A DNA stretch of 64,000 nt from Lentinula raphanica (Eukaryota; Basidiomycota; Agaricomycetes; Agaricales; Omphalotaceae). The stretch spans positions 1,612,001 to 1,676,000 of the forward strand of contig JANVFP010000003.1 in assembly GCA_027919835.1 (NCBI GenBank). Reading direction: 5' to 3'. Below the pieces are notes generated by a model, which saw only the letters and a program-made list of their open reading frames with translations, searched no databases and was not told where the DNA came from. Positions 37,378 through 49,276 of this stretch are shown in pieces (position 1 is the stretch's first letter; every line of letters starts with the position of its first letter). A program made the position numbers and the translations under genes.

Positions 37378-38085
37378 CTATTCCGAGCCTGAAGAAGCAT
37401 CCGTCTCGGGACTCCAGCGCATACTGGCACTGAGACGTTGCTTTGCGAGCCAATCCTCTCCATAGGTAAACATGTCTCTCGAAGGAAAGACCTCCAAGAT
37501 CTCGCATTCAATACCCGGACTACAGAGGGTGTATGTCCTCCTAAGCTCTTCCTCACCCGAGGGGGTATCAACAATTTCCACCTCTTTCAAAGAGAATGCC
37601 GGGACTTGTTTCATCTGCCTGAACGTCTGGCCGATGGCAAATTTCTCTTCCAGTATGAGGTGTTCACACTCGGGAGAAGTAAGCGTCACTGTCGAAGTTG
37701 CAGTGCAGACAACAACGGATCGACACTTTAAAAGCACTTTGCGGGTTTGAATAATAGGGGCTTCTGGAGAAGCGGGAACGATGCGAGGAGTGTTCTTCGC
37801 GTATATCACTTCCACGTCGATCGTGTCAGCGAAAAATGAGCTACGAATATTTTGTTAGCGAGGATGCTGGCTTGACGAAGGTGGACAGATTTTTTACCTC
37901 AGTAAACGCTGGAGATCACCCTGAGCAGCAAGCATAATTCGTTCGAGTCCCGTGTACTTGTGGGGTTGTTGAATCTACGAGCATGAGAATTGAACATGAG
38001 GATTACAGCAAAAAATCCGACATCTACGAACCCGAACGACCGTCTGGGCCGTGTTCCAGGTTTCTTTCATGGAAGAGGTAGACAT
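37378..38085 (-). CDS. chorismate pyruvate-lyase-like protein (UbiC/DUF98 fold)
   Basis: Exons 38032-38085, 37898-37974 and 37378-37840 join to 197 residues, the usual length of chorismate lyases. The order of motifs follows the family: LERIMLAAQGDLQRLL (residues 28-43) corresponds to the bacterial RILLASDGTVTxLLE-type start; QTRKVLL carries Arg77, matching the conserved substrate Arg; FAIGQTFR (111-118) matches the IGRxL loop; LRRTYTL (143-149) and EILEVFP carry Glu160, matching the catalytic Glu. Known chorismate lyases split chorismate into 4-hydroxybenzoate and pyruvate. Cytosolic, no targeting signal. It sits between the FAD oxidase and the MFS gene; a decayed copy lies at 18037-18699. 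Fold assignment is by eye; activity is inferred. Confidence 0.68.
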
Positions 38086-39036
38086 CTAGACCTGTTGTGG
38101 AGGAGAGGCGAAGAGTTAGTGAAAAGGGGGAACTTGAAAGAGGGTTTCAAAATGAATCTGGAAAGTCTTGTAAAAGTGAGCTTTTTTTCAACAATTGATC
38201 CTTTGCTGTATCTCTCTATCAGTCCATAGAGATACCATGATATGCTGGCAACAACCGATTTAGGACAACACCGCATGCTATGAAGTGTTATCTTATCCGT
38301 CAATACCCCCAAGTAGATAGTTCCAAGTAGATGATCTCAAGTCAGTCCTGGTTCAATGGGTCAATCATTTCACTGAAGAATCAGACTCAGGCGCTCACGT
38401 ACATCAAAATCTTTGGGACACGGTGCGCCGAGATACGCTGTTAATCCTGAATGAACCGACGAGGTCGGAAAGTGTTCAGCGGGATGTCACCTCGAGGTTA
38501 CCAAATGAGTGCTCTCCCGATGCCATTCATGGGATTGGCTGTGAGAGTTTTGAATACTGGAATCGGGAAATTCGTATGTCCTATCTTCATTGTATTTAAT
38601 TATCGCAATTGGGAGATACCGAGGACACAGTTTCGAGAAGAAAGATAGAAGGCGGAGAACGGAGTGATTTCTGAGGTATCTCTTCATTGTTCCAAACTGC
38701 TGTTCATAAGTAGGGCTACTACAAGCTTTGCGAACAAAAGAGCAATACTGGAATGGAAGATGATGGAAAAGAGGTGTTGCTGTTGATGGTGGCTTCATTT
38801 TGATTTTATGCCATGCCGCGGAAGCATTTTTGATCCCGCTACATAATTATTTTGATCCCGTCGTTGGTCGACGTGCCGTGGGACTTTTTTCAGTCTACAT
38901 GCTTAGTGAGCTTCCTCAGCCTTCCTTGTGCTTAGTGAGCTGGTAAACACTGCATTCAAGTCAAAACTTTGTGTTTACAACGTTCAAGAGCAGCCCAAAC
39001 ACCATTTGTACTATAGCCTCCTGCTAGCTTCCTTCA
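38086..39036. other. divergent promoter region, chorismate lyase-like gene / MFS transporter
   Basis: 951 bases between divergent starts. A directly repeated TGCTTAGTGAGCT (near 38898 and 38930) about 100-140 bases before the MFS start could be a factor-binding repeat. No gene recognised. Confidence 0.45.
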
Positions 39037-41049
39037 ATGGCTACTAATACCGACGTTAAACGGGACTCCAGCAGCATGGAGCACGAACTCAAGCCTCAAA
39101 CTCAACCGGAGAATAGTCTTGCGTCTATCTCAACATGGCGCAAGGGGGTTCTTTTATTCGTCTTTTGTTTTGCTCAATTCCTGGATGCTTTCAACAATTC
39201 CGCCCTCTTTGCTGCTATCCCTCCAATATCATCTGCAATCGGAATCAGCGATAGTAATTCGGTGTGGTTGATTAGTGCCTACCAGCTGACTTTCGCTGCT
39301 CTTTTGCTGACGGTTAGTGTCTTGAGCTTCGATAATCTTTCCTCTATGATTCATATTCAATGCATAGACGGGTCGGTTAAGCGATCTATACAATCCCAGT
39401 AAGCGCCTTCCCTCTCTGTTTGTAGAGCATGCAAATAATGTAGGACACCAGAATGGGCTTTCATCCTTGGCCTTCTCTTGATGTCTTTTTCTTCCTTGGG
39501 CAGTGGATTCGTACGCTCGCAAGTGCCTCTCATCATTCTGAGAGCGATAATGGGGGTCGGTGAGTATTGTTCAATTCGAATTTTCGCTACAATTTGAACT
39601 TGAAATTCTCTCAGGCGCCGCTCTCAACATTCCATCGGCATTGGCAATGATTATTGGCATGTATCCAGACCCGTCAGCTCAAGGAAAAGCACTCGGTGGG
39701 TTTGCAGCATCTGCAACCGTAGGCAATGGTACGTCATACGATTCCCCCCCAACCTTTTGAACAGTAAGTGAATTTCTACGTGCGACAGTTACTGGTCTCT
39801 TCATTGGTGCAGCCTTGGCTGCGTTTGCCTCTTGGACTTGGATATTCTATCTGATCACCATCGTGAGCTTTGTCATGGCGGCGGTCGTCATTGTTGTCAT
39901 GCCTTTGAGGATCTCCTTTGCGGACGGCCTCAATCTAACCCAAGGGGAGAGGTTCAAGCGACTCGATCTCATCGGCGTATCTACTCTTACAGGTAAGTCT
40001 TCTTCGTGTATGTAACTGAATTCCCCTCAAATTTCTACAGTTTCGCTTGTACTTCTGGTATTCTCCGTTACGACTGGGTCAATCGACGGATGGGGCGAGG
40101 CTAAGGTCATCGTGCCCCTTGTTCTTTTCTTCTTGCTTGTCATCGCGTTTTTCCAATGGGAAGGTCGTATCCCGGAACATATAGCCGCAGTGTGAGTCCT
40201 GTTACAAATTCTCCGTACTAAGTCACTCCTGACATGAATGTATGGTACAGTCCACCGAAGATGTGGAGGTACCAGAACTTCACAATCCTGATCATTTTAT
40301 CGTTACAGCCTTTCATGTTCTGGGTCGCCACCCAACTACTGCTCTCATGGTACTGGCAATTTGTCTTTGATTGGTCAACTATCAACGTCGCTATTCATTT
40401 GTGAGTAAATTATCCTTTGCACAAGGCTCGTTCTTACTGATGTCACTCATACGTAGCTTACCTCTGGGAATCGTGTCATTCCCGATGATTGCTGTCTCTG
40501 TTTTCCTGCAGAAAACATTCTCTCTGAAATGGGTCATTCTAATGGGAGAAGTGCTCGTCATCGCGGGTACCTTATTGCTCCCGTTCGCAGACTCAAAACC
40601 TCATTACTGGCGATTCGCCTTCCCTGGATTTATTCTTGGTACCGCAGGAACAACGGTGGTGTATGCTACTACCAAGTAAGTCTTGTTGTCTGGTCAATAT
40701 TACGGAACCTTTCTCTAAAACTCAAAATCTCTCCAGTATTGCACTGTTTGCTGTTACGCCACCGGAGGTCGCGGGTATCGTTGGTGCCATCTTCAACTGT
40801 GCACTCCAGCTTGGTGCCGCGGCTGGTTCTGCTATCATCACTTCCATCCAAACTTCGACTCAGACTGATCAAAACTCATTCGACGGTCGTGCGGCTGGTT
40901 TCTGGTTCATGTTCACGTTCACAGCTTTGGAGGCGATTGGAGTTGCGATATTTATGAAGAATACAGTGCCTGCTCTCAAAGCACAGAAGCAAGGTGATCA
41001 GGCTGAAGGTGGACAGCAGGACTCTGAGCACACAATAGAAAGTGCTTGA
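39037..41049 (+). CDS. MFS transporter
   Basis: Multi-exon gene from ATG 39037 to TGA 41049. After a hydrophilic N-terminal tail of about 30 residues, I can follow at least twelve hydrophobic helices: RKGVLLFVFCFAQFLDAFN starts helix 1, and FLDAFNNSALFAAIPPI and VWLISAYQLTFAALLL are typical of drug:H+ antiporter families. SGRLSDLY between helices 2 and 3 and LRAIMGVGAALNIPSALAMI match MFS signature regions. The C-terminal tail is acidic. Likely plasma-membrane efflux of the cluster product or self-protection; the substrate is inferred from context only. Confidence 0.88.
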
Positions 41050-41614
41050 AAGGAAGAAGTCGGGATAGCCTAGTATGGTACTATGAGACGATTTCCATAG
41101 TTTAATATAACTTTTCCTAATGACATACATATCCGAGATGGAGTGCAAATCGAAAGGTTCGCGAACGCGAAAGACAGTCTGCACGTTACATAAACTTGTG
41201 TTTGGCTATGATTGTGGCAGACAAGAACGAACAAACAAACAAACAAACGCCACTGGACGCCACACCTTCCAACAGCTTCCACTATGTTCAACCACCACAT
41301 CTAACACAGAGTTTTTCATCACCAGAAACAGCTCTATTGAGAGCTCTACGCTCGCTGACCGTGGACCTCAGTCTCAAATAATAGGAGATAAAGAGGTTCG
41401 AAAGCATTGGATATTATATTGGACGCTGGCACGTTCGTTCGATAGTCTCCCTAGTCAGACTCGTAGATTGACTATCCTTACAGGACCACGCATGACACTC
41501 GATGCTGTCAATCTAGAGTCTGATTTCAAACGCGGTGTCGATACCGTAGGTCAGGACTATCCTTTTTAGGAAGTGGCTTCTTTTCCCACATGAGCCATCA
41601 TCTCAAGGACGGTT
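41050..41614. other. intergenic region with AACAAAC repeat
   Basis: Follows the MFS gene. Includes a short CAAACAAACAAAC microsatellite near 41229-41247. An open frame at 41120-41569 (149 codons) shows no recognisable domain and is probably not a gene. Confidence 0.4.
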
Positions 41615-41883
41615 AGTCCGCACCTGTGATGTGTCATCACCTGTAACCTAAGATCGTCACATGACATTTTCTCAATTTTTCTAACTTCTTCAAAAATGAA
41701 GATATCCTCACCCCCTAACCTCTAACCATGGGGGCAAGCCCCCAAACCCCCACCAAACCCTAACCAACCCTAACCAACCCAACCCCGAACCCTAACCAAA
41801 CGCGCTTCGCGCGTGAGAACCCCCAACCCTAACCTAACCTAACCTAACAGGTCACGGGCGATGACGAATCACAGGTGCGGACT
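41615..41883. mobile_element. MITE-like element carrying telomere-like repeats
   Basis: A 269-base unit bounded by inverted repeats: it begins AGTCCGCACCTGTGAT and ends with the reverse complement ATCACAGGTGCGGACT; similarity continues imperfectly for about 38 bases. The interior holds CCCTAACC and CCTAA arrays (41741-41849). No coding capacity. I could not find a clear target-site duplication; a 20-base direct repeat (CACATGAGCCATCATCTCAA) lies outside both ends (41587-41606 and 41902-41921). Confidence 0.65.
41742..41849. repeat. CCCTAA-type interstitial telomere-like array
   Basis: Degenerate repeats of ACCCTAACC, ACCAACCC and CCTAA units, on this strand the C-rich version of the fungal telomere repeat TTAGGG, interrupted by a CGCGCTTCGCGCG palindrome (about 41801-41813). 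Confidence 0.75.
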
Positions 41884-42009
41884 GACAGATCTCATCTCAA
41901 TCACATGAGCCATCATCTCAATCACATGTACAGTTGTAATACGCGATCTTTTCAATTCACGAAGTTTTCTTCTTTCTTTTACACCGTCATATCGTTGTAG
42001 AGTCTTCTA

Positions 42010-43236
42010 ATGAGCTATCACATCTTTCGAACGGACAATTCCGATTCTCGAACTGACTGTCATCCGTCCATTCCATCTGCGCCTAAGTCTTCCTCTTACT
42101 GCGATCCACTTCCTCGAAACGAGTCCAATCGTGTTCCTCTTGCTACTGCACCTCCTTCAATTCCATCGCGCTCTAATTCAACTCCAACTCAACTCGCTTC
42201 TCCTTCTCCAGCATCTCCGCAAGTCAAACGTAAAAAAGAAAACAACGCATTCATAGTTTATTCAGCTGATCAGCCTGCGGCTCGAAAAAAGAGGAAACGT
42301 GCACTCACCCATCTCGAAAAGCTAGAGTCTATTTTGGAGCACATACAAAGCTTGGGCTGGTCATTTAGTGACTACATGTTCTACAGTTCCGAATGGAAGG
42401 ATTTCAGTCGCGGTACCACGCATTCTCAAGCGGTCGAGAAGTTCTTGAGCGGTCGATGTCAGCACCATCCAGGTGAAATCATCCACAACTGGTACACCTC
42501 TCCTGACGGACGCTTCGGTGACAACGATCTTGCCGCTTCTCAAATGTGGAGTACTTCCGAACCAACATACTCTGAGATCAACCATATTCGTGCATGCTTA
42601 ACTTCGTTCGCCGCTCAGATCTGTATTGAACATGCAGTCAAGCAAGCCAAGAATGCTGTGAAGCCTCATAACGGTTTGCACGTCCGTATATCTGCGAAAG
42701 GAGAATCCGGATCTTACAGCAATTCTCTCCATTCGGATTGGGCAGACATTGGCACCGACACCGTTTCCCGGGTCGGCGATATATTCCGTACTCACGAACC
42801 ATTTCTGTATGATTTTCTATCATGTGTCGCCTCTGGAGAAGTATCGATTGATGGAAATCTGGTGCGGAAAACACGACCAGTCGATACTGTACGTTACTTA
42901 TCATCTCACTTTTGTGTATGAAAACTTACTCATGACTATCAGGTTGTAACTCACTCGATTGCCGCGCTCAATTTCACACTGAATCGCTTTGCAAACTGGC
43001 TACCGGTAGCGCGTGGTATTTTTTATTTCTCTATATCCGCGCCAGTAGATACCTTTGCCTACGAGAGCCGTACTGGGACTATGCCTGCATATACAACTGT
43101 GTATAGGTTCCTAGAGGCGCTAGGCGAAGAAGAAGCTCGTGTCACTCGGTCTGCAGGCTCCAACCCAAGTCAATGGGGAAAGGTTTTCTTCGACAATACT
43201 CAGCGCTATCAGTGTCGTTCTTCAAAGTTATGCTGA
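42010..43236 (+). pseudogene. truncated DUF6589-like, mobile-element-associated protein
   Basis: Exons 42010-42888 and 42943-43236 join to 390 residues. After a Ser/Pro-rich head and a basic patch (KKRKR), the block LTHLEKLESILEHIQSLGWSFSDYMFY and, after the intron, SIAALNFTLNRFANWLPVARGIFYFS...APVDTFAYESRTGTMPAYTTVYRFLEAL resemble the N-terminal half of DUF6589 proteins, a family expanded in Agaricomycetes and found with transposon-like genes. The protein stops soon after FFDNTQRY, far short of the family's usual length, and overlaps the truncated helicase tail-to-tail, so both are probably broken. Family name given from memory of typical motifs; moderately sure. Confidence 0.5.
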
Positions 43237-43807
43237 ATTGGTCCGACGTTAGCTGCTCCGGGGACAGAACAAGGATGGAAATTGTCAAATCATTGACTGC
43301 CGTTCTCCAAAGGTCAGGTAAGCCTTGTTTCATTGCCTTCTTCTGAGTATCGCTGTTGATTACAAGGGTTGTCAGATCTATCTGGGACAGCTTCTCTTCC
43401 TGATGCATGGTAAGTTCAAGATGTTCATATCTGTTAGGCATGGATAAGATGCTCACTAGCTGGTATTCTAGGTAATTTGTTGGGCAGATCGCAAGGATAA
43501 GAGGGTTTTCAGGGAATTTCTTGATGACATCTCCAACGTCCGGGTACTTTGCAGGATGCCTGGTGAGCTCACGGACCACGAGAGCCGTGTATGCGATATA
43601 GCCTGTCTTCCCTGAGCCTGTCGGTGTGATTGCAATCAGATCTTGACCATCTAACAACGAAGCGATTCCTTCAAGAACGTAGTCATGAGGTTGAAATGGT
43701 GCATATAATTGTACGATTTGTGATATTAGATCATAGCCGCGCTGAGTCTGGAAGGAGAAAGAAACGGACATGGTTGAAGATGAGAGAAAGACGACTCTTG
43801 CGCTCAT
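43142..43807 (-). pseudogene. truncated RecQ/DEAD-type helicase fragment
   Basis: Starts at ATG 43807 or more likely 43771 (MSVSFSFQTQRGYDL). It has PHDYVLEGIASLLDGQDLIAITPTGSGKTGY, that is the Q-like region and the Walker A motif GSGKT, and LILAICPTNYLEYQ and ILVLSPEQL (motifs Ia/Ib). The DEAD-type motif II and the whole second helicase domain are missing: at about LKND the sequence leaves the family and runs antisense through the end of the DUF6589-like gene. A remnant, probably of a mobile element. Confidence 0.6.
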
Positions 43808-45061
43808 ACATGATGCGCGTCAACAAAACTCATCGTATTCGATCAATCGCCGGAGCTTATGCTTCATCTTCGTACAGAGGTTAAGGCAGGCAAACGACGC
43901 GTCGTATATGATTGATCAGCGTGTGAACTAAGAACGTGATGTACACATGATGGCCTAATCGGGCAAGACCTGACCTACGGTTCAGACCCCCAACTTGAAA
44001 CTAGACTATTCGTTCGACTTTTTTTCGGTTACCGGCCTGGCCCCGCTATACATAGCTGCTCTCCTTTATCTTTGCAATAGCCAGCCATGGATTCCTGCTT
44101 TCTAAGACACCCTCACCTATCCGGAAATTGACGAATGGAGCTGCCAGCCCAGGATATCTTCTCATATGTGCAACGCCGGAAAGATAGCACCCGCGACGCG
44201 TCTAACGCGTTCTCACTTTGGCCAGATGATTGATTGAAGCGCAGTGTGGCCTGAGCAGTGAGCGCGTCAGATTTTCATTTGCTGTCAACATAGGTTTGCG
44301 GCTCATTTGGTCCCTCATAGTAACTATCTGATATCCCATGATAGCCGGAAACGATCCCGCTTTCGTAGACCCCCCGAGTTGGAACTTGGAGAGGTGTACC
44401 AGGGTATACCGTGACTTCCGGAGGGACGCATCGCTCGTTTGGAGAACATATGTCTTCAACTTACCTTTTACGCTGTATGGTAAGTCCAGCATCCATGATT
44501 GGGACATTAGTGTAATCTCTCAGAACGATTATCTCTGTTGGTGTTAACAAAATGCCGGGAAGATTGACGTATCCGATAATAATTCCCCGTGTTATCTTCA
44601 GACTCAAATCACTTGAATAGAGGTGGACATTTTGAAAATCTTCACAATAAGAATGCGCAAAAACGGCAGACAGTTGATCTTCCAAGTTCCAATGTCCAAG
44701 CAATTCATAGCATACCATCTCCATCCAGAAGTACCAACAATCGCGCAAAGCCCGGAAATGTAGGAGTCCGCCGCTAACCTCGTGTGTATCAGAAATCGTA
44801 GAAATGTCCTCGCTGCCACCAGGGCGCCAATTAAAAGTACGATCTGTGCAAAGCAAGGACCAATCGTATTGTGCCTCTTTACATGAGGTTTGTTACCCGC
44901 TCATTCCCGGTGTATAGACTCAACAGAAATCGAGCGAGCACCGTGCTTACCAACAAGGAAATACTCAGTCGAGTCGGACTTAAATATACAAGGCCCCCGG
45001 AAAAGGATCGAAACGAAAAACTATACAGGGTCCCGACTCTTTGGATCTAGCTGCAGGAACA
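43808..45061. other. spacer between mobile-element patch and DAHP synthase
   Basis: Minus-strand open frames at 44202-44507 and 44461-44856 overlap, but I do not recognise the products and cannot join them with confidence. TAAATATA at 44981-44988, about 75-80 bases before the DAHP synthase ATG, is a TATA-like candidate. Confidence 0.4.
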
Positions 45062-46522
<1,461 letters not shown>

Positions 46523-47146
46523 GCTTACACTTTACCTCCGTTAAGAGCTTAGACATAGAGAAACAGACATTGTAGACTAAGCTATATCACTATCTATGTA
46601 CTTAGAGAATAAACGGGATGCTATAATTCGCGCCTGAATTATGAATTGTACTATGAGCGAGTCAGAGCTGTACGAAGCTGTATGTCGACATCCACACAGG
46701 TACGGAGGCTTCCATGGATCTTAGATGTACGAACTTTATCAGGATATCGAAAATGTCATAGGATCTCGGGGAAAGATAAAATCAATCACGATCGTCTTCG
46801 GGAAGGAGATACAAATTTGAATGAGCAAAAACGGGAATGTGAAAAAATGTAAAGCCGCAATCAACGAGAATCAAGCTGAATCAAGCATACGAATTTGATG
46901 AGAGAAAAGCACCTCCGGTGATGTAGGGAGCGTTACTTGAAGAGGTTGTCTGTCTTACACATGGAATTTGAACAGGATTGATTATTGAATGTTGACAATG
47001 ACAAAGGCTGGGTACGATACGATTGTACGTACGTATCGAATTGATACTGAGGATATAGACAGATACGGACCGGGAGCATTCCAGTAAATTCTACTTTCGA
47101 AAAAACTCGGTCTTTCACAAACACTCACCATCCCCTCGTGCTGACC
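46523..47146. other. intergenic region DAHP synthase / P450-3
   Basis: 624 bases, co-directional neighbours; holds the 3' flank and the P450-3 promoter. No gene recognised. Confidence 0.45.
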
Positions 47147-49276
47147 ATGGACAATCTCACCCAGACGCAGACAGATGGCGTTGCAGACAGTGTTCAGCAA
47201 CTTTTCAGCAACAGAACCTACTTGGATCTCCTCGTGGTCGGTGCTACTATCGTCATCACTGCACTCATTCGCTATGGATCGAGCAGCAACAACCTGAAAC
47301 TTCCTCCTGGTCCAACACCCGCGTTCATCGTCGGAAACATGAACGACATTCCCGTATACGAAGAGTGGCACACCTTGAGTCAGTGGGCAAAGCGATTTGG
47401 TCAGTAAGCGTTCGTGGATTTCTGGTCAACCGTTGTTCATTTCGGACGGCAGGTGAAATCGTCTATTTGCACGTCTTCGGAACCAAGATGCTCGTAATCG
47501 GGTCCTATCGAGTTGCAAATGAGCTCCTTGATAAACGCGGTGCAATCTATTCGGACAGACCTCCTACGCCACCTATGATGGAAATGTAAGCTCTATTCGA
47601 CCACCGTACACTTCGAGTTCGTGTTGACCCGATTGATCAAGGGCTGGATTCGCTAACTCTCTGACTGTGATGGGGAACAACCCCGACTACCGTCTCCGTC
47701 GCAGGCTTTTCGAGCAACATTTCCGGTATTCAGTGATCGATCGCCACCAGCCGACTCAAATCCGGGAAACACACAAACTCTTGAGGAAGTATCTCGAAAC
47801 CCCTGAAAGCTGGCTCCTTGACACTAAATAGTGAGTGAATCCGCTATGGTTGGTATCTGGTCTTCTGAAGGTGAATGCGTCTCTGCAGCACTATCGGGGC
47901 TATTATCCTGGATCTCGTCTACGGCTATCGTGTCACCTCCGATCGCGACGAGTGGGTTGAGATTGGTGAACGTGCAGGGACAAACTTCCAGAGATCAGTT
48001 AAACCTGGCGCATGGGCAGTGGACGTCCTACCCATTCGTAAGTAGATAGTCCATTTGAGAATCATCATTCACCGTGTTATCAGTGCGTTATGTTCCTACA
48101 TGGTTCCCATTCACTGATTGGAAGAAGTTTGCACTTGACTCGACCGAACGGAGAAAAATCCAGGTTGACGGAGCGTTCGAGATGGTTAAGAAAGCCATGG
48201 TAAGTCCTGCGGGTCTTCGAGGTCCTCGTTTCTAACACTACAATCAGAAAGAGGGCACTGCGCATCCTAGCATGGTTTCGCGATATTTGGAAGAGAACGA
48301 GAATGGTGCTGACATTCCTGAGGTAGCTATCATGGACATGGCATCAGATGCATATGGAGGTTCGGCACGATTTTGGACGTATTCGTGCTCGTGATACTGA
48401 CGAATACTATAGGTGGAGTCGAAACGGTGAGTTCGGTCGAAGACATACACAAAACGAAGACTCACCAAGACAAAGACCTTGTCCTCAATCTACGGTTTTC
48501 TCTTACAAATGACGAAACATCGCGACATTCAACGGAAAGCCCAAGAAGAACTCGATCGCGTTTGCCCAGATCGCCTCCCCACGTTCGAAGATCGAAAGAA
48601 CCTTCCGTATATTGAGGCAATTTCAATGGAAGTAGGACGTTGGCATCCTGGTGTTCCTCAAGGTATCGCGCATCGTCTTGAGAAGGACGATAACTTCGAA
48701 GGACAGTTCCTGCCCAAGGGAAGTTTTGTCATTCCGAACATTTGGTGAGTGCAGAGAATATCCAGATTGACGCAGTCCAGGACTGACTTTGCGGTAAAGG
48801 GGAATGTGCCACGACGAAGACACTTATAAGGATGCTAATGTCTTCGATCCAGACCGTTTCATGAATGCAGCTGGAGATGGGATTGATTTGTCTGTCCATG
48901 ATCCCCGCCAAATGGTATTCGGCTTCGGACGTCGGTCAGTACAGATTTAGACAAGAAACCTCCACTCTACTCACTGTTTCCAACCAGTCAATGTCCCGGA
49001 CGCGCCTTTGCTGAATCTCAACTCTTTTTCACGATGGCCTTGATTCTCAAAGCCTTCTACATCCTACCTCCACTAGATGCACAGGGGAGAGAAATCATGC
49101 AACCTGATGCATATAGGTCTGGAATTGTCAGGTATGATATATTGCATCCTATTATCTATATGCGTTCAGAATGAGTTTGACATGCTCTTTTTTCGTTTAG
49201 TCTCCCGAAACCATTCTCCTGTCGTATTGTCCCGAGGTCGCGTGCAATGGCTGAACTTGTGAGACAGACCGAGTGA
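47147..49276 (+). CDS. cytochrome P450-3
   Basis: Multi-exon gene from ATG 47147 (first exon to 47399) to TGA 49274-49276, about 515 residues. The N-terminus has a membrane helix (LLVVGATIVITALI) and the hinge LPPGPTP. I-helix motif: YGGGVETT; ExxR: MEVGR; heme site: FGFGRRQCPGRAFAE. The C-terminal PFSCRIVPRSRA fits the family. It is clearly a different P450 subfamily from P450-1 and -2. Short introns with in-frame joins support it, for example MAGFANSL after a GT-AG intron near 47585-47654. The final exon must be read in the frame that gives PKPFSCRIVPRS; the other frame stops at 49262. Probably oxidises the same prenylated aromatic scaffold; substrate unknown. Confidence 0.88.

Noticed and set aside
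41120..41569. 149-codon open frame, plus strand
   Set aside because: Overlaps a CAAA microsatellite and the 3' flank of the MFS gene, no domain found.
41742..41849. A true chromosome end
   Set aside because: Repeats are degenerate, only about 100 bases, and unique genes continue on both sides.
44202..44856. Overlapping minus-strand frames as one gene
   Set aside because: I could not find in-frame splice sites joining them or any familiar motif, so only the stretch is noted.
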